From Alphaproteobacteria bacterium (GTDB lineage: Bacteria; Pseudomonadota; Alphaproteobacteria; Rhizobiales; Rhizobiaceae): a stretch of DNA of 6,123 nt. Position 1 is the stretch's first letter, and the number at the start of each line of letters is the position of its first letter. Shown one piece after another: positions 1-5,108 of this stretch. Location: positions 1 to 6,123 of the forward strand of contig JAFKFE010000385.1 of assembly GCA_017308345.1 (NCBI GenBank). The letters are read 5' to 3'. Position numbers and translations under genes: made by a program. The notes beneath the pieces are model-generated. The model saw only the letters and a program-made list of their open reading frames with translations, was not told where the DNA came from and did no database searches.

Positions 1-25
1 TCGAGCGCCGTCGCCGGAACTGCCA

Positions 26-74
26 ATCTCCCCCTCGAGGTGGAGATGTCCGGCAGGACAGAGAGGGGGCCCTC
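26..74. repeat. Rhizobial-type palindromic intergenic repeat (double hairpin)
   Basis: Two hairpins stand back to back just past the 3' end of the BMP gene. The first pairs ATCTCC (26-31) with GGAGAT (42-47), continues past one mismatch with CC/GG, and has a TCGA loop. The second pairs GTCC (48-51) with GGAC (56-59) around a GGCA loop. A third GAGGG/CCCTC pairing follows at 63-67/70-74, and CCCCCTC (30-36) could instead pair with GAGGGGG (63-69). From memory, very similar sequences with the same GTCCGGCAGGAC core recur between genes in Mesorhizobium and relatives; only one copy lies in this window, so its repeat nature is not shown here. It may act as a transcription end or mRNA-stabilising structure for the BMP gene, though no T-run follows. 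Confidence 0.6.
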
Positions 75-95
75 GCGCGACCCCTCAACCAAGCT

Positions 96-1121
96 TCAAT
101 CCGAAACCGGTGTGTTCTCGTCGACGTCGACGCGGAAGTTGCCTTCGAGGATCTCGGCCTTCTTCTTCTCGACGAGATCCTTCACTTCGGCCGGCAGCGT
201 CTTGTCGAACTTGTGGTAGGGCGCGAGATACGAGCCGCCCTTGGCCATGCGCGAGAAGTCGCCATAGTCCTGCGCGGTGAAGACGCCGGCCTTGACCAGC
301 TTGATCGCCTGCTCGACCGTCGGATACATGTCCCAGACCGGGCCGGTGATGACCGTGTCCGGCCCGAGGCTCGACTGGTCGGACATGTTGGAGATGGCGT
401 AGACCTTCTTGTCGACCGCCGCCTCGATGACGCCGAAGCGCTCGGCATAGATCACGTCGACGCCGGCGTCGATCTGCGCCACGGCCGCTTCCTTGGCCTT
501 GGGCGGATCGAAGAAGGAGCCGATGAAGGCGACCTTCTTCTTGATGTTGGGATTGACCTCCTTGGCGCCGGCGAAGAAGGCGTTGACCAGCCGGTTCACT
601 TCCGGGATGCCCATCGCGGCGACCGCGCCGACGGTGCCCGATTTCGACATCTTGCCGGCGATCATGCCGGAGAGGTAGGCGGGCTCGTGGATCCAGTTGT
701 CGAAGACGCCGAAATTGGGTTCGGCCGGGCCGGCGCCCGAGCCGAACAGCCACGCCGTCTTCGGGAATTGTTTCGCCGTGCGGCGCGACTCGCGCTCGGC
801 GGCGAAGGCGTCGCCCAGCACAAGCTGGTAGCCCCCTTGAGCATATTCGCGCATCACGCGGCTGAAGTCGGCGGTCTGGACCTTTTCCGACCATTTGTAT
901 TCGATGCCCAGTTCCTTCTCCGCCTTCTGCAAGGCGACATGGATCTGGTTGTCCCACGGTTCCTCGATCGGCGTGGCGAAGATCGCCGCCACCTTCAGCT
1001 TCTTGTCCTTGGCGAAAGCCGCGCCGGGCAGCACGGTGGCCGCGAGACCGAGCGCGCCGAGTTCCAGCACGCTGCGCCGCGACAGGCCCGTGCGTTGCGT
1101 TTTGCTACGTTCGTTTTCCAT
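96..1121 (-). CDS. BMP-family (PnrA-like) ABC transporter substrate-binding protein, Tat-exported
   Basis: This 341-residue protein should be the periplasmic binding component of an ABC importer. The BMP/PnrA family binds nucleosides or related small molecules; the exact ligand cannot be read from the sequence. Residues 1-37 form a Tat signal: a twin arginine at 15-16 (LSRRSVLEL), a hydrophobic stretch, and a likely cut after AFA (35-37). The mature part starts KLKVAAIFATPIEEPW and shows family blocks at about 139-191: an EPAYLSGMIAGKMSKSG segment, the VGAV strand, then IPEVNRLVNAFFAGAKEVNP. FFDPPKAKEAA (203-213) and the DAGVDVI strand (218-224) follow. Length fits the family. I chose the ATG at 1119-1121 over one 15 codons upstream because AGAGGGG sits at proper spacing before it and the Tat n-region is then of normal length. 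No lipobox is seen. Permease and ATPase partners are not in the window and may lie past the left edge. A palindrome and leader hairpins lie upstream. Confidence 0.9.
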   Translation of the reverse strand: MENERSKTQRTGLSRRSVLELGALGLAATVLPGAAFAKDKKLKVAAIFATPIEEPWDNQIHVALQKAEKELGIEYKWSEKVQTADFSRVMREYAQGGYQLVLGDAFAAERESRRTAKQFPKTAWLFGSGAGPAEPNFGVFDNWIHEPAYLSGMIAGKMSKSGTVGAVAAMGIPEVNRLVNAFFAGAKEVNPNIKKKVAFIGSFFDPPKAKEAAVAQIDAGVDVIYAERFGVIEAAVDKKVYAISNMSDQSSLGPDTVITGPVWDMYPTVEQAIKLVKAGVFTAQDYGDFSRMAKGGSYLAPYHKFDKTLPAEVKDLVEKKKAEILEGNFRVDVDENTPVSD

Positions 1122-1136
1122 TGAAGTTCCCCTCTG

Positions 1137-1162
1137 CTCGACGGCCGTGTCGAGCCGGCCGT
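1137..1162 (-). promoter_or_regulatory. Alternative leader hairpins before the BMP ribosome site
   Basis: Two stems share bases, so only one can form at a time. Stem A pairs CTCGAC (1137-1142) with GTCGAG (1149-1154) around a 6-base loop. Stem B pairs ACGGCCG (1141-1147) with CGGCCGT (1156-1162) around an 8-base loop. In the minus-strand mRNA, stem A ends only a few bases before the Shine-Dalgarno of the BMP gene. This could tune translation or stabilise the 5' end. GC-rich DNA readily forms such stems by chance, so a function is speculative. Confidence 0.3.
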
Positions 1163-1206
1163 TCAAAAGATGTCAGACGCCCGAGACTATGGAACGGCGC
1201 CCAACT

Positions 1207-1224
1207 TTTGTCCATATGGTCAAA
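1207..1224. promoter_or_regulatory. 18-bp palindrome, likely operator of the BMP gene
   Basis: TTTGTCCATATGGTCAAA is an inverted repeat with one non-matching pair (T at 1211 and 1220). It is centred between 1215 and 1216, about 95 bp upstream of the BMP start codon. Its AT-rich makeup stands out from the surroundings. Size and shape fit a dimeric repressor; GntR-type regulators (FadR subgroup) often bind GT-N-AC style dyads of this size, but the match is only suggestive. No GntR, LacI or IclR gene lies in the window, so the regulator would be encoded elsewhere. Confidence 0.55.
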
Positions 1225-1338
1225 TTTGATCCGGCGGTCCTGGGGTGCCGCCTCTTCCCACGCCCCCACATCGGCAAATCGCCTCACCGCCGTCGCCGGC
1301 TCGAAAATCGCCCGACCGCTCTGTTCGCGCCAATACTC

Positions 1339-3051
1339 CTAGCGCTGGCCCGCGGCCTCGGGCGCCAGGTCCTGCGGCAGCTCCGCCTCGGCGCCGCGGC
1401 CGCCGCGCCAGGAAGCGAAGGCGGCGATCAGATAGAGGATGGCCGAGAAGGTGAAGGCGAAGACCAGGCCGTGCTTGAACGGACCCGACATAAGTTCGGG
1501 GAAGAATTGATTGCCGGTCAAGGTCGCGGCATTGGCCGGCGGCAGGGCATGGAGCACGTCGGCCGGGATCAGCTCGCCCATCGGGTTATAGCCGAGGAAG
1601 GCGGCGAACAGGCTGGCGACCGGCGGCATGTTGGCGATCTGATGCGCGATCGCTTCCGGCACGTGCTGCGCCAGAAGGCCGGCCTCCATCGTCGCCGGCA
1701 GGCTGGCGGCAAGGCCGGCCAGCATCAGGCTGAAGAACAGCCCGATCGACAGCACCTGCCCGGCATTGGTGGTGGTGGCGCGCATGCCCGAGGCCTGGCC
1801 GCGTTCGCGCGCCGGCACCGAATTCATGATCTGCGTCGAGTTCGGCGCCACGAACAGGCCGGAGCCGAGGCCGTTGAGGAAGAGCAGGGCGGCAAAGGCG
1901 GTGTAGGAAAAATCGGCCGGCAGCAGCATCAGAGCAACGAAGCTGACGGCGCCGGCGACCATGCCGCCGACGGCGAAAGGCACGCCGCCGATGCGGTCGG
2001 AGAAATAGCCGGAGATCGGGCCGGCGATCAGAAAGCCGACGGTGAGCGGCAGCATGAAGATGGCGGACCAGAGCGGCGTCTGCTCGAAGGAATAGCCGTG
2101 CAGCGGCAGCCAGATGCCTTGCAGCCAGACGATCAGCATGAATTGCAGTCCGCCGCGAGCAATACCGGAGGCGAGGTTGGCGACATTGCCATAGGCAAAG
2201 CCCGGAATGCGGAACAGCGACAGGTCGAGCATCGGCCTGGCGACGCGGCTTTCGATCATGACGAAAGCGATCAGCGAGACGATGCCGATGGCGAACAGCG
2301 CCAACACTTTCGGGCTGGTCCAGGCCATCACCTGGTCGCCATAGGGCTGCAGGCCATAGGTGATGGCGGTGAGAATGAGCACGAGGCCGAGGCCGAAGCT
2401 GATATTGCCCAGCCAGTCGATCTTGTGGCTGGAGCGGTTCGGCGCGTCATGCAGCTTGAGATACGCCCAGATGGTGCCGACGAGCCCGAACGGCACGTTG
2501 ATCCAGAACACCAGGCGCCAGTTGGTGTCGGCGAGCAGGCCGCCGATCAGAAGGCCGACGAACTGGCCGCCGATCGCCGCCACCACATTGATGCCGAGCG
2601 CGAAGCCGCGTTCGTTCTCCGGGAAAGCATCGGTAAGCAGAGCGGTGGAATTGGCCATGATCAGCGCGCCGCCGATGCCCTGGACGATGCGCACGCCGAT
2701 CAGGTACATGGCGGCGAAGTCGCCCTGTCCGGGCAGCAGGCTGAGCGCGATCGAGGCGGCCGTGAAGACGGCGAAGCCCAGATTGTACATCCTGGCCCGG
2801 CCGAACTGGTCGCCAAGCCGCCCGAAGGCGACGACCAGCACGGCGGTGGCGATCATGTAGCCGATGATCGCCCAAAGCAGGTAATTGATGTTGCCGGGGT
2901 CGAGCGCCTTGAGGCCGATGCCGCGGAACACCGCCGGCAGGCTGATCAGCAGGATCGAGCCGTTGATGGCGGCGGCGAGCATGCCGAGCGTGGTGTTGCT
3001 CAGGACCATCCATTTGTGGCTCTGTGGGCGGTCCTGCCTGGTAGTGGTCAT
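1339..3051 (-). CDS. DHA2-type (14-helix) MFS efflux transporter
   Basis: This 570-residue inner-membrane protein is a proton-driven drug or metabolite exporter of the EmrB/QacA class; the substrate is unknown. Helix 1 begins near residue 15 (MVLSNTTLGMLAAAING). The loop 2-3 motif A is GRLGDQFGRAR (77-87) and the helix 4 motif B is RIVQGIGGAL (121-130). The helix 5 region GGQFVGLLIGG (161-171) corresponds to antiporter motif C but has Leu where the usual Pro stands. It is followed by NWRLVFWINVPFG (177-189), a DHA2 signature. A second-half motif A-like loop is GYFSDRIGG (348-356). A large hydrophilic loop (about 451-527) precedes the last helix, as in many 14-helix exporters, and a charged tail ends the protein. 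The start at 3051 is the first ATG; its ribosome site is weak (GGGAC). It is divergent from the TetR gene at 3127, 75 bp away, which is probably its repressor. The long open frame on the opposite strand is a codon-bias artefact. Confidence 0.92.
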   Translation of the reverse strand: MTTTRQDRPQSHKWMVLSNTTLGMLAAAINGSILLISLPAVFRGIGLKALDPGNINYLLWAIIGYMIATAVLVVAFGRLGDQFGRARMYNLGFAVFTAASIALSLLPGQGDFAAMYLIGVRIVQGIGGALIMANSTALLTDAFPENERGFALGINVVAAIGGQFVGLLIGGLLADTNWRLVFWINVPFGLVGTIWAYLKLHDAPNRSSHKIDWLGNISFGLGLVLILTAITYGLQPYGDQVMAWTSPKVLALFAIGIVSLIAFVMIESRVARPMLDLSLFRIPGFAYGNVANLASGIARGGLQFMLIVWLQGIWLPLHGYSFEQTPLWSAIFMLPLTVGFLIAGPISGYFSDRIGGVPFAVGGMVAGAVSFVALMLLPADFSYTAFAALLFLNGLGSGLFVAPNSTQIMNSVPARERGQASGMRATTTNAGQVLSIGLFFSLMLAGLAASLPATMEAGLLAQHVPEAIAHQIANMPPVASLFAAFLGYNPMGELIPADVLHALPPANAATLTGNQFFPELMSGPFKHGLVFAFTFSAILYLIAAFASWRGGRGAEAELPQDLAPEAAGQR

Positions 3052-3126
3052 GGCGTTCGAGTCCCGCGCTGCTGGCGCGTCAATGGCCGGCAGCCTATAT
3101 ATGAGGATAGTCTCAGGTTTTGGAAT
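3052..3126. promoter_or_regulatory. Shared divergent promoter region of MFS exporter and TetR regulator
   Basis: The 75 bases between the two start codons must hold both promoters. The AT-rich TATATAT (3096-3102) could serve as a -10 element on either strand; no good -35 box is seen for either direction. The 10-mer ATATGAGGAT occurs at 3099-3108 and again at 3125-3134, 26 bp apart, the second copy covering the TetR start. Short inverted elements are also present: CTAT-N8-ATAG (3095-3110) and TGAG-N6-CTCA (3102-3115). One of these may be the TetR operator, which would make the regulator control itself and the exporter, as is usual for divergent TetR-MFS pairs. Which element is the operator cannot be decided from the sequence. 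Confidence 0.5.
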
Positions 3127-3744
3127 ATGAGGATGGCCTCGGAAAAATCAAGCTCAACCGCGTCGCTGCCGCGCGCCCCGCAGCAAAAAAGAGGCCGTGA
3201 CCGTGTCGCCGCGCTGATGGCGGCCGCGTCGGAGCTGTTCGTCGAGAAGGGTTTCGACGCCACGACGATGACCGAGATCGCCGCCAGGGCGGGCGCGGCC
3301 ATCGGCACGCTCTATCTGTTCTTCCCGACCAAGCAGGCGGTGGCGCAGGCGATCCTCGCCCAGAACGCCGAGGCGCTTTCGGCCGAGCTCGACGACCTTC
3401 GCGACCAGACGCAAGGGATGAGCCCGGCGGCGATCGCCGACCAGTTGTTCGCGCGGCTTGGAACCTTCATGGTCGGGCATCCTGTCTACTCGGCGCTGCT
3501 CGACCTGCCGGGCGACGATGGCTGGCGGCGCGCCACGCGAGTCCGCCGCCGCGCCCAGATCGCGACGCTGTTCGCCGCCGCCGATCCGCCGCTGACGCCC
3601 GGCCAGGCCGAAAGGCTGGCGGTGATCGTGCCGCAACTGATGCGCATCCCGCTGACGCTGATCGGCGAAAAGCGGCTGCGCGACGGCGTGCTGGAGGAAT
3701 TGCGGCTGATGCTTGGCCGGCATCTGGAGTCGGGCGAAGGCTGA
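3127..3744 (+). CDS. TetR/AcrR-family transcriptional regulator (first module)
   Basis: This 205-residue protein is a one-component repressor with an N-terminal DNA-binding domain and a ligand-binding helical C-terminus. After a polar, basic tail (1-24), the TetR_N domain runs about 25-75: RVAALMAAASELFVEKGFDATTM, then the helix-turn-helix TEIAARAGAAIGTLYLFFPTK (49-69), where GTLYLFFPTK is the family recognition-helix signature. The remainder (about 80-205) has no motif that names a ligand. Two ATG codons compete, at 3127 and 3133; I give 3127, but TGGA at 3121-3124 is better spaced for 3133 (203 residues). The ATG at 3127 overlaps the TGA of a 9-codon frame (3101-3130). The gene is divergent from the DHA2 exporter, which is the likely target, and convergent with the small secreted-protein gene, with 39 bp between stops. 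Confidence 0.9.
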   Translation: MRMASEKSSSTASLPRAPQQKRGRDRVAALMAAASELFVEKGFDATTMTEIAARAGAAIGTLYLFFPTKQAVAQAILAQNAEALSAELDDLRDQTQGMSPAAIADQLFARLGTFMVGHPVYSALLDLPGDDGWRRATRVRRRAQIATLFAAADPPLTPGQAERLAVIVPQLMRIPLTLIGEKRLRDGVLEELRLMLGRHLESGEG

Positions 3745-3787
3745 CCGCGGCAGGAACGACCGTGGCCGGCATCGGTCTCCAGGTCAG
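3741..3787. terminator. Possible two-way terminator between convergent genes
   Basis: CTGACC (3741-3746) is complementary to GGTCAG (3782-3787), and each arm contains the stop codon of one of the two convergent genes. Inside, GACCG (3758-3762) pairs with CGGTC (3773-3777). The nested stems could fold in either transcript. There is no T-run on either side, so it is not a classical intrinsic terminator, and the loops are large. Confidence 0.25.
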
Positions 3788-4374
3788 TTGTCGACCCGGC
3801 CGAAGGGCGGCACGTCGCCGATCACCTCGCGCTTGTCCTTGCCGCAGGCGAAGGTCCTCGCTTTCTCGTCGGCGAGCTTGCGGGCCTGGTCGTTGGCCTG
3901 CGGGTTACCGGTGGCCAAGACCAGGCCGACGGTGCAGCCCTGGTGCTCTTCCGGCTGCGCGACCTTGGCGACGACCAGCACGTCGGTCGATTTCTTCTCG
4001 TCCTCAGGGTCGCTGACCGAGCGGCGATGAATGGCGGCGAAGGGGATGGCGACATCGCCATTGGTTTCGATGCGCCATTCCACTTTCGGGCCGGAGCCGT
4101 TGAAAGCGCTGAAACTCTCCCAGACGGCGGTCATATCGTCGGAGGGAAAGCCGTAATAGACGGATTCGCGCTCGTCGTCGTAGCCGATCAGCACCGGGTA
4201 GCCGCGATAGCCGGAGCAGACCAGGCTCGCCCAGTCGCCGTCGCCTTCCGCCGACTGGGCGTAGGTCACGCAGTCCTTCTTCCAGTCGAGATCGGTATAG
4301 GCACTGGAGATTTCGCCGGCCTGGGCCGCCTGGCAGAAGCCGGCGAGGGCAAGCGGGAGCAGAAGGGCACGCAT
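3784..4374 (-). CDS. Small secreted protein of unknown function with four mature cysteines
   Basis: I do not recognise a named family. The 196-residue product has a typical Sec signal (MRALLLPLALAGFCQAAQA, 1-19) with a signal-peptidase I site after AQA; the Cys at 14 lies inside the signal and does not make a proper lipobox. The mature part should be a periplasmic protein of about 177 residues with Cys at 35, 53, 147 and 177, enough for two disulfides. It has an aromatic, acidic centre (YDDERESVYYGFPSDD, 65-80), a predicted strand-rich section, and a lysine-rich tail. I chose the ATG at 4372-4374 because GGAG precedes it and the signal starts cleanly; an ATG 14 codons upstream would add a charged tail before the signal. 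It lies 45 bp downstream of the second TetR gene on the same strand and may be co-transcribed with it. Codon use matches its neighbours. Confidence 0.75.
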   Translation of the reverse strand: MRALLLPLALAGFCQAAQAGEISSAYTDLDWKKDCVTYAQSAEGDGDWASLVCSGYRGYPVLIGYDDERESVYYGFPSDDMTAVWESFSAFNGSGPKVEWRIETNGDVAIPFAAIHRRSVSDPEDEKKSTDVLVVAKVAQPEEHQGCTVGLVLATGNPQANDQARKLADEKARTFACGKDKREVIGDVPPFGRVDN

Positions 4375-4380
4375 GGCTGA

Positions 4381-4398
4381 CAACTCCGTTTCGAGTTG
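4381..4398 (-). promoter_or_regulatory. Hairpin covering the ribosome site of the secreted-protein gene
   Basis: CAACTC (4381-4386) pairs exactly with GAGTTG (4393-4398) around a 6-base loop. In the minus-strand mRNA the 3' arm contains the GAG of the GGAG Shine-Dalgarno, with the start codon nine bases further on. When folded, the ribosome site would be partly hidden. It could also attenuate read-through from the TetR gene upstream, but there is no T-run. The stem is only 6 bp. Confidence 0.35.
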
Positions 4399-4419
4399 CC
4401 GAGAGCGTATCGCCAATCG

Positions 4420-5028
4420 CTATTTCTTCAAGCTGGCTTCGATGAGCAGGTCGGCGTTGCGCGCGACCGCCGCCGCCGGTCCGCCCAAACCGAAGAGCTG
4501 CCCGCTGATATAGGCGCCCTCGATCAGAAGCAGCAGCCCATCGCCCAGCGTGTCGGAATCGGCGGCGCCCATCGCGGCCGCCATGGCGCGCAGGCGCCGG
4601 CGCAATTCCTGCTTGTTCTTCTCGCTGACGAGGCGGGCAGGGTGGCCGCGCTCGGGATATTCCACCGCCGCGTTGGTCATGCCGCAACCCCGATAATCCG
4701 GCTTCTGCGTGCGTTTGCCGACACGGGTCAGGAACGCGATGATCTGCGCGCGCGGATGGCCGGGATGCGCGTCGACGGCCTCGTCGAAGCGTTCCCAGAA
4801 TTCCAGGTCGTATTTGCGCAAATAGGAGGCGGCCAGTTCATCCTTGGACGGGAAGCTGCGGTAGAGGCTCGGCTTGGTCACGCCCGCGCGCTTAACGATC
4901 TCGTCGACGCCGATCGCCCTGATGCCCTCGCGATAGAAAAGGTCGCGCGCCACGTCGAGAATCTTGTCCGCCGCCCTCGGGGCTGGAGTCTCGCTCAACG
5001 ACGCATCAATTTTATTGTCCGATGGCAT
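4420..5028 (-). CDS. TetR/AcrR-family transcriptional regulator (second module)
   Basis: The 202-residue product is a TetR repressor. Residues 1-19 are a flexible polar lead. The DNA-binding domain follows: DKILDVARDLFYREGIRAIGVDEIV (21-45), then KRAGVTKPSLYRSFPSKDEL (46-65) with the canonical recognition helix. The C-terminal half contains RGCGMTNAAVEYPERGHPAR (113-132), a block common in one large group of TetR proteins, with Cys at 115. The ATG at 5026-5028 is the first usable start; its ribosome site is poor. It is divergent from an MFS gene starting at 5107. The 78-bp gap holds a perfect 19-bp inverted repeat, one arm lying 20 bp upstream of this start, so self-repression together with control of the transporter is the natural reading. 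The inducer is unknown. Confidence 0.92.
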   Translation of the reverse strand: MPSDNKIDASLSETPAPRAADKILDVARDLFYREGIRAIGVDEIVKRAGVTKPSLYRSFPSKDELAASYLRKYDLEFWERFDEAVDAHPGHPRAQIIAFLTRVGKRTQKPDYRGCGMTNAAVEYPERGHPARLVSEKNKQELRRRLRAMAAAMGAADSDTLGDGLLLLIEGAYISGQLFGLGGPAAAVARNADLLIEASLKK

Positions 5029-5041
5029 GCAAACAACTCGC

Positions 5042-5071
5042 TTGACAATGTTACTGACCGGTACGTATGTA
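5042..5071 (+). promoter_or_regulatory. Sigma70-type promoter of the right-hand MFS gene
   Basis: A perfect TTGACA (5042-5047) is followed after 18 bases by TATGTA (5066-5071), a modest -10. Transcription would begin near 5078 and leave a leader of about 29 bases before the ATG at 5107. The spacer is almost entirely filled by the left operator arm (5048-5066), so a repressor bound there would block RNA polymerase. On the other strand, TTGCAA (5085-5090) and TACGTA (5062-5067), 17 bases apart, are a weaker candidate promoter for the TetR gene. Confidence 0.55.
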
Positions 5072-5108
5072 GAGTTTCATCCCGTTGCAACGTACCGGTC
5101 AGTAACAT
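5048..5108. promoter_or_regulatory. Paired TetR operators: perfect 19-bp inverted repeat
   Basis: ATGTTACTGACCGGTACGT (5048-5066) is the exact reverse complement of ACGTACCGGTCAGTAACAT (5090-5108). Each arm is itself an imperfect dyad around ACCGGT (AC-N2-ACCGGT-N2-GT), the size and shape of a TetR-dimer site. The two dyad centres (5059.5 and 5096.5) are 37 bp apart. So this is best read as two operators in opposite orientation, one per gene. The right arm ends in the AT of the transporter start codon; the left arm sits between its -35 and -10. A 10-bp palindrome, CGTTGCAACG (5083-5092), overlaps the right arm. Confidence 0.85.

Larger units (their letters stand above)
1122..1338. other. Intergenic region upstream of the BMP gene
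   Basis: These 217 bases separate the BMP gene from the end of the MFS gene, both on the minus strand. The part nearest the BMP start holds a good Shine-Dalgarno (AGAGGGG on the minus strand, about 1128-1134), two overlapping hairpins (1137-1162) and an 18-bp palindrome (1207-1224). The part nearest the MFS stop (about 1240-1338) has no clear gene and no T-tailed terminator hairpin. The palindrome suggests that the BMP gene has its own promoter rather than being read from the MFS gene. I found no strong -35/-10 pair; TTGACC (minus strand, 1219-1224) resembles a -35 box and overlaps the palindrome, but no convincing -10 follows it. Confidence 0.5.

Noticed and set aside
161..171. Loss of the motif C proline in the DHA2 exporter (residues 161-171 of the protein at 1339-3051) as a sign of a broken pump.
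   Set aside because: The replacement of Pro by Leu in a GLLIGG context also occurs in some intact 14-helix MFS proteins as far as I recall, and all other motifs are intact.
213..1124. A 303-codon plus-strand frame opposite the BMP gene.
   Set aside because: The translation is Arg/Asp/Gly/Leu-rich with no domain, and the minus-strand gene has a signal peptide, family motifs and a ribosome site.
1240..1338. Possible intrinsic terminator for the MFS exporter.
   Set aside because: Only very short GC stems could be found and none is followed by a T-run in the minus-strand direction.
3154..3723. A 189-codon minus-strand frame across the first TetR gene.
   Set aside because: Antisense to a clear TetR protein with an intact helix-turn-helix; its product is compositionally biased and has no motif.
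895..3744. A 949-codon plus-strand open frame running antisense through the MFS exporter and into the first TetR gene.
   Set aside because: Only its 3' end (from 3127 or 3133) is a real gene. The rest is a low-complexity Arg/Gly/Gln/Ala/Asp-rich translation typical of the strand opposite a GC-rich membrane-protein gene. The exporter on the minus strand has clear motifs and helices throughout.
3943..4380. A 145-codon plus-strand frame opposite the secreted-protein gene.
   Set aside because: The minus-strand reading has a clean signal peptide and ribosome site. The plus-strand frame has no supporting start signal and looks like a shadow, though the minus-strand gene is itself unrecognised, so this is less certain than the others.
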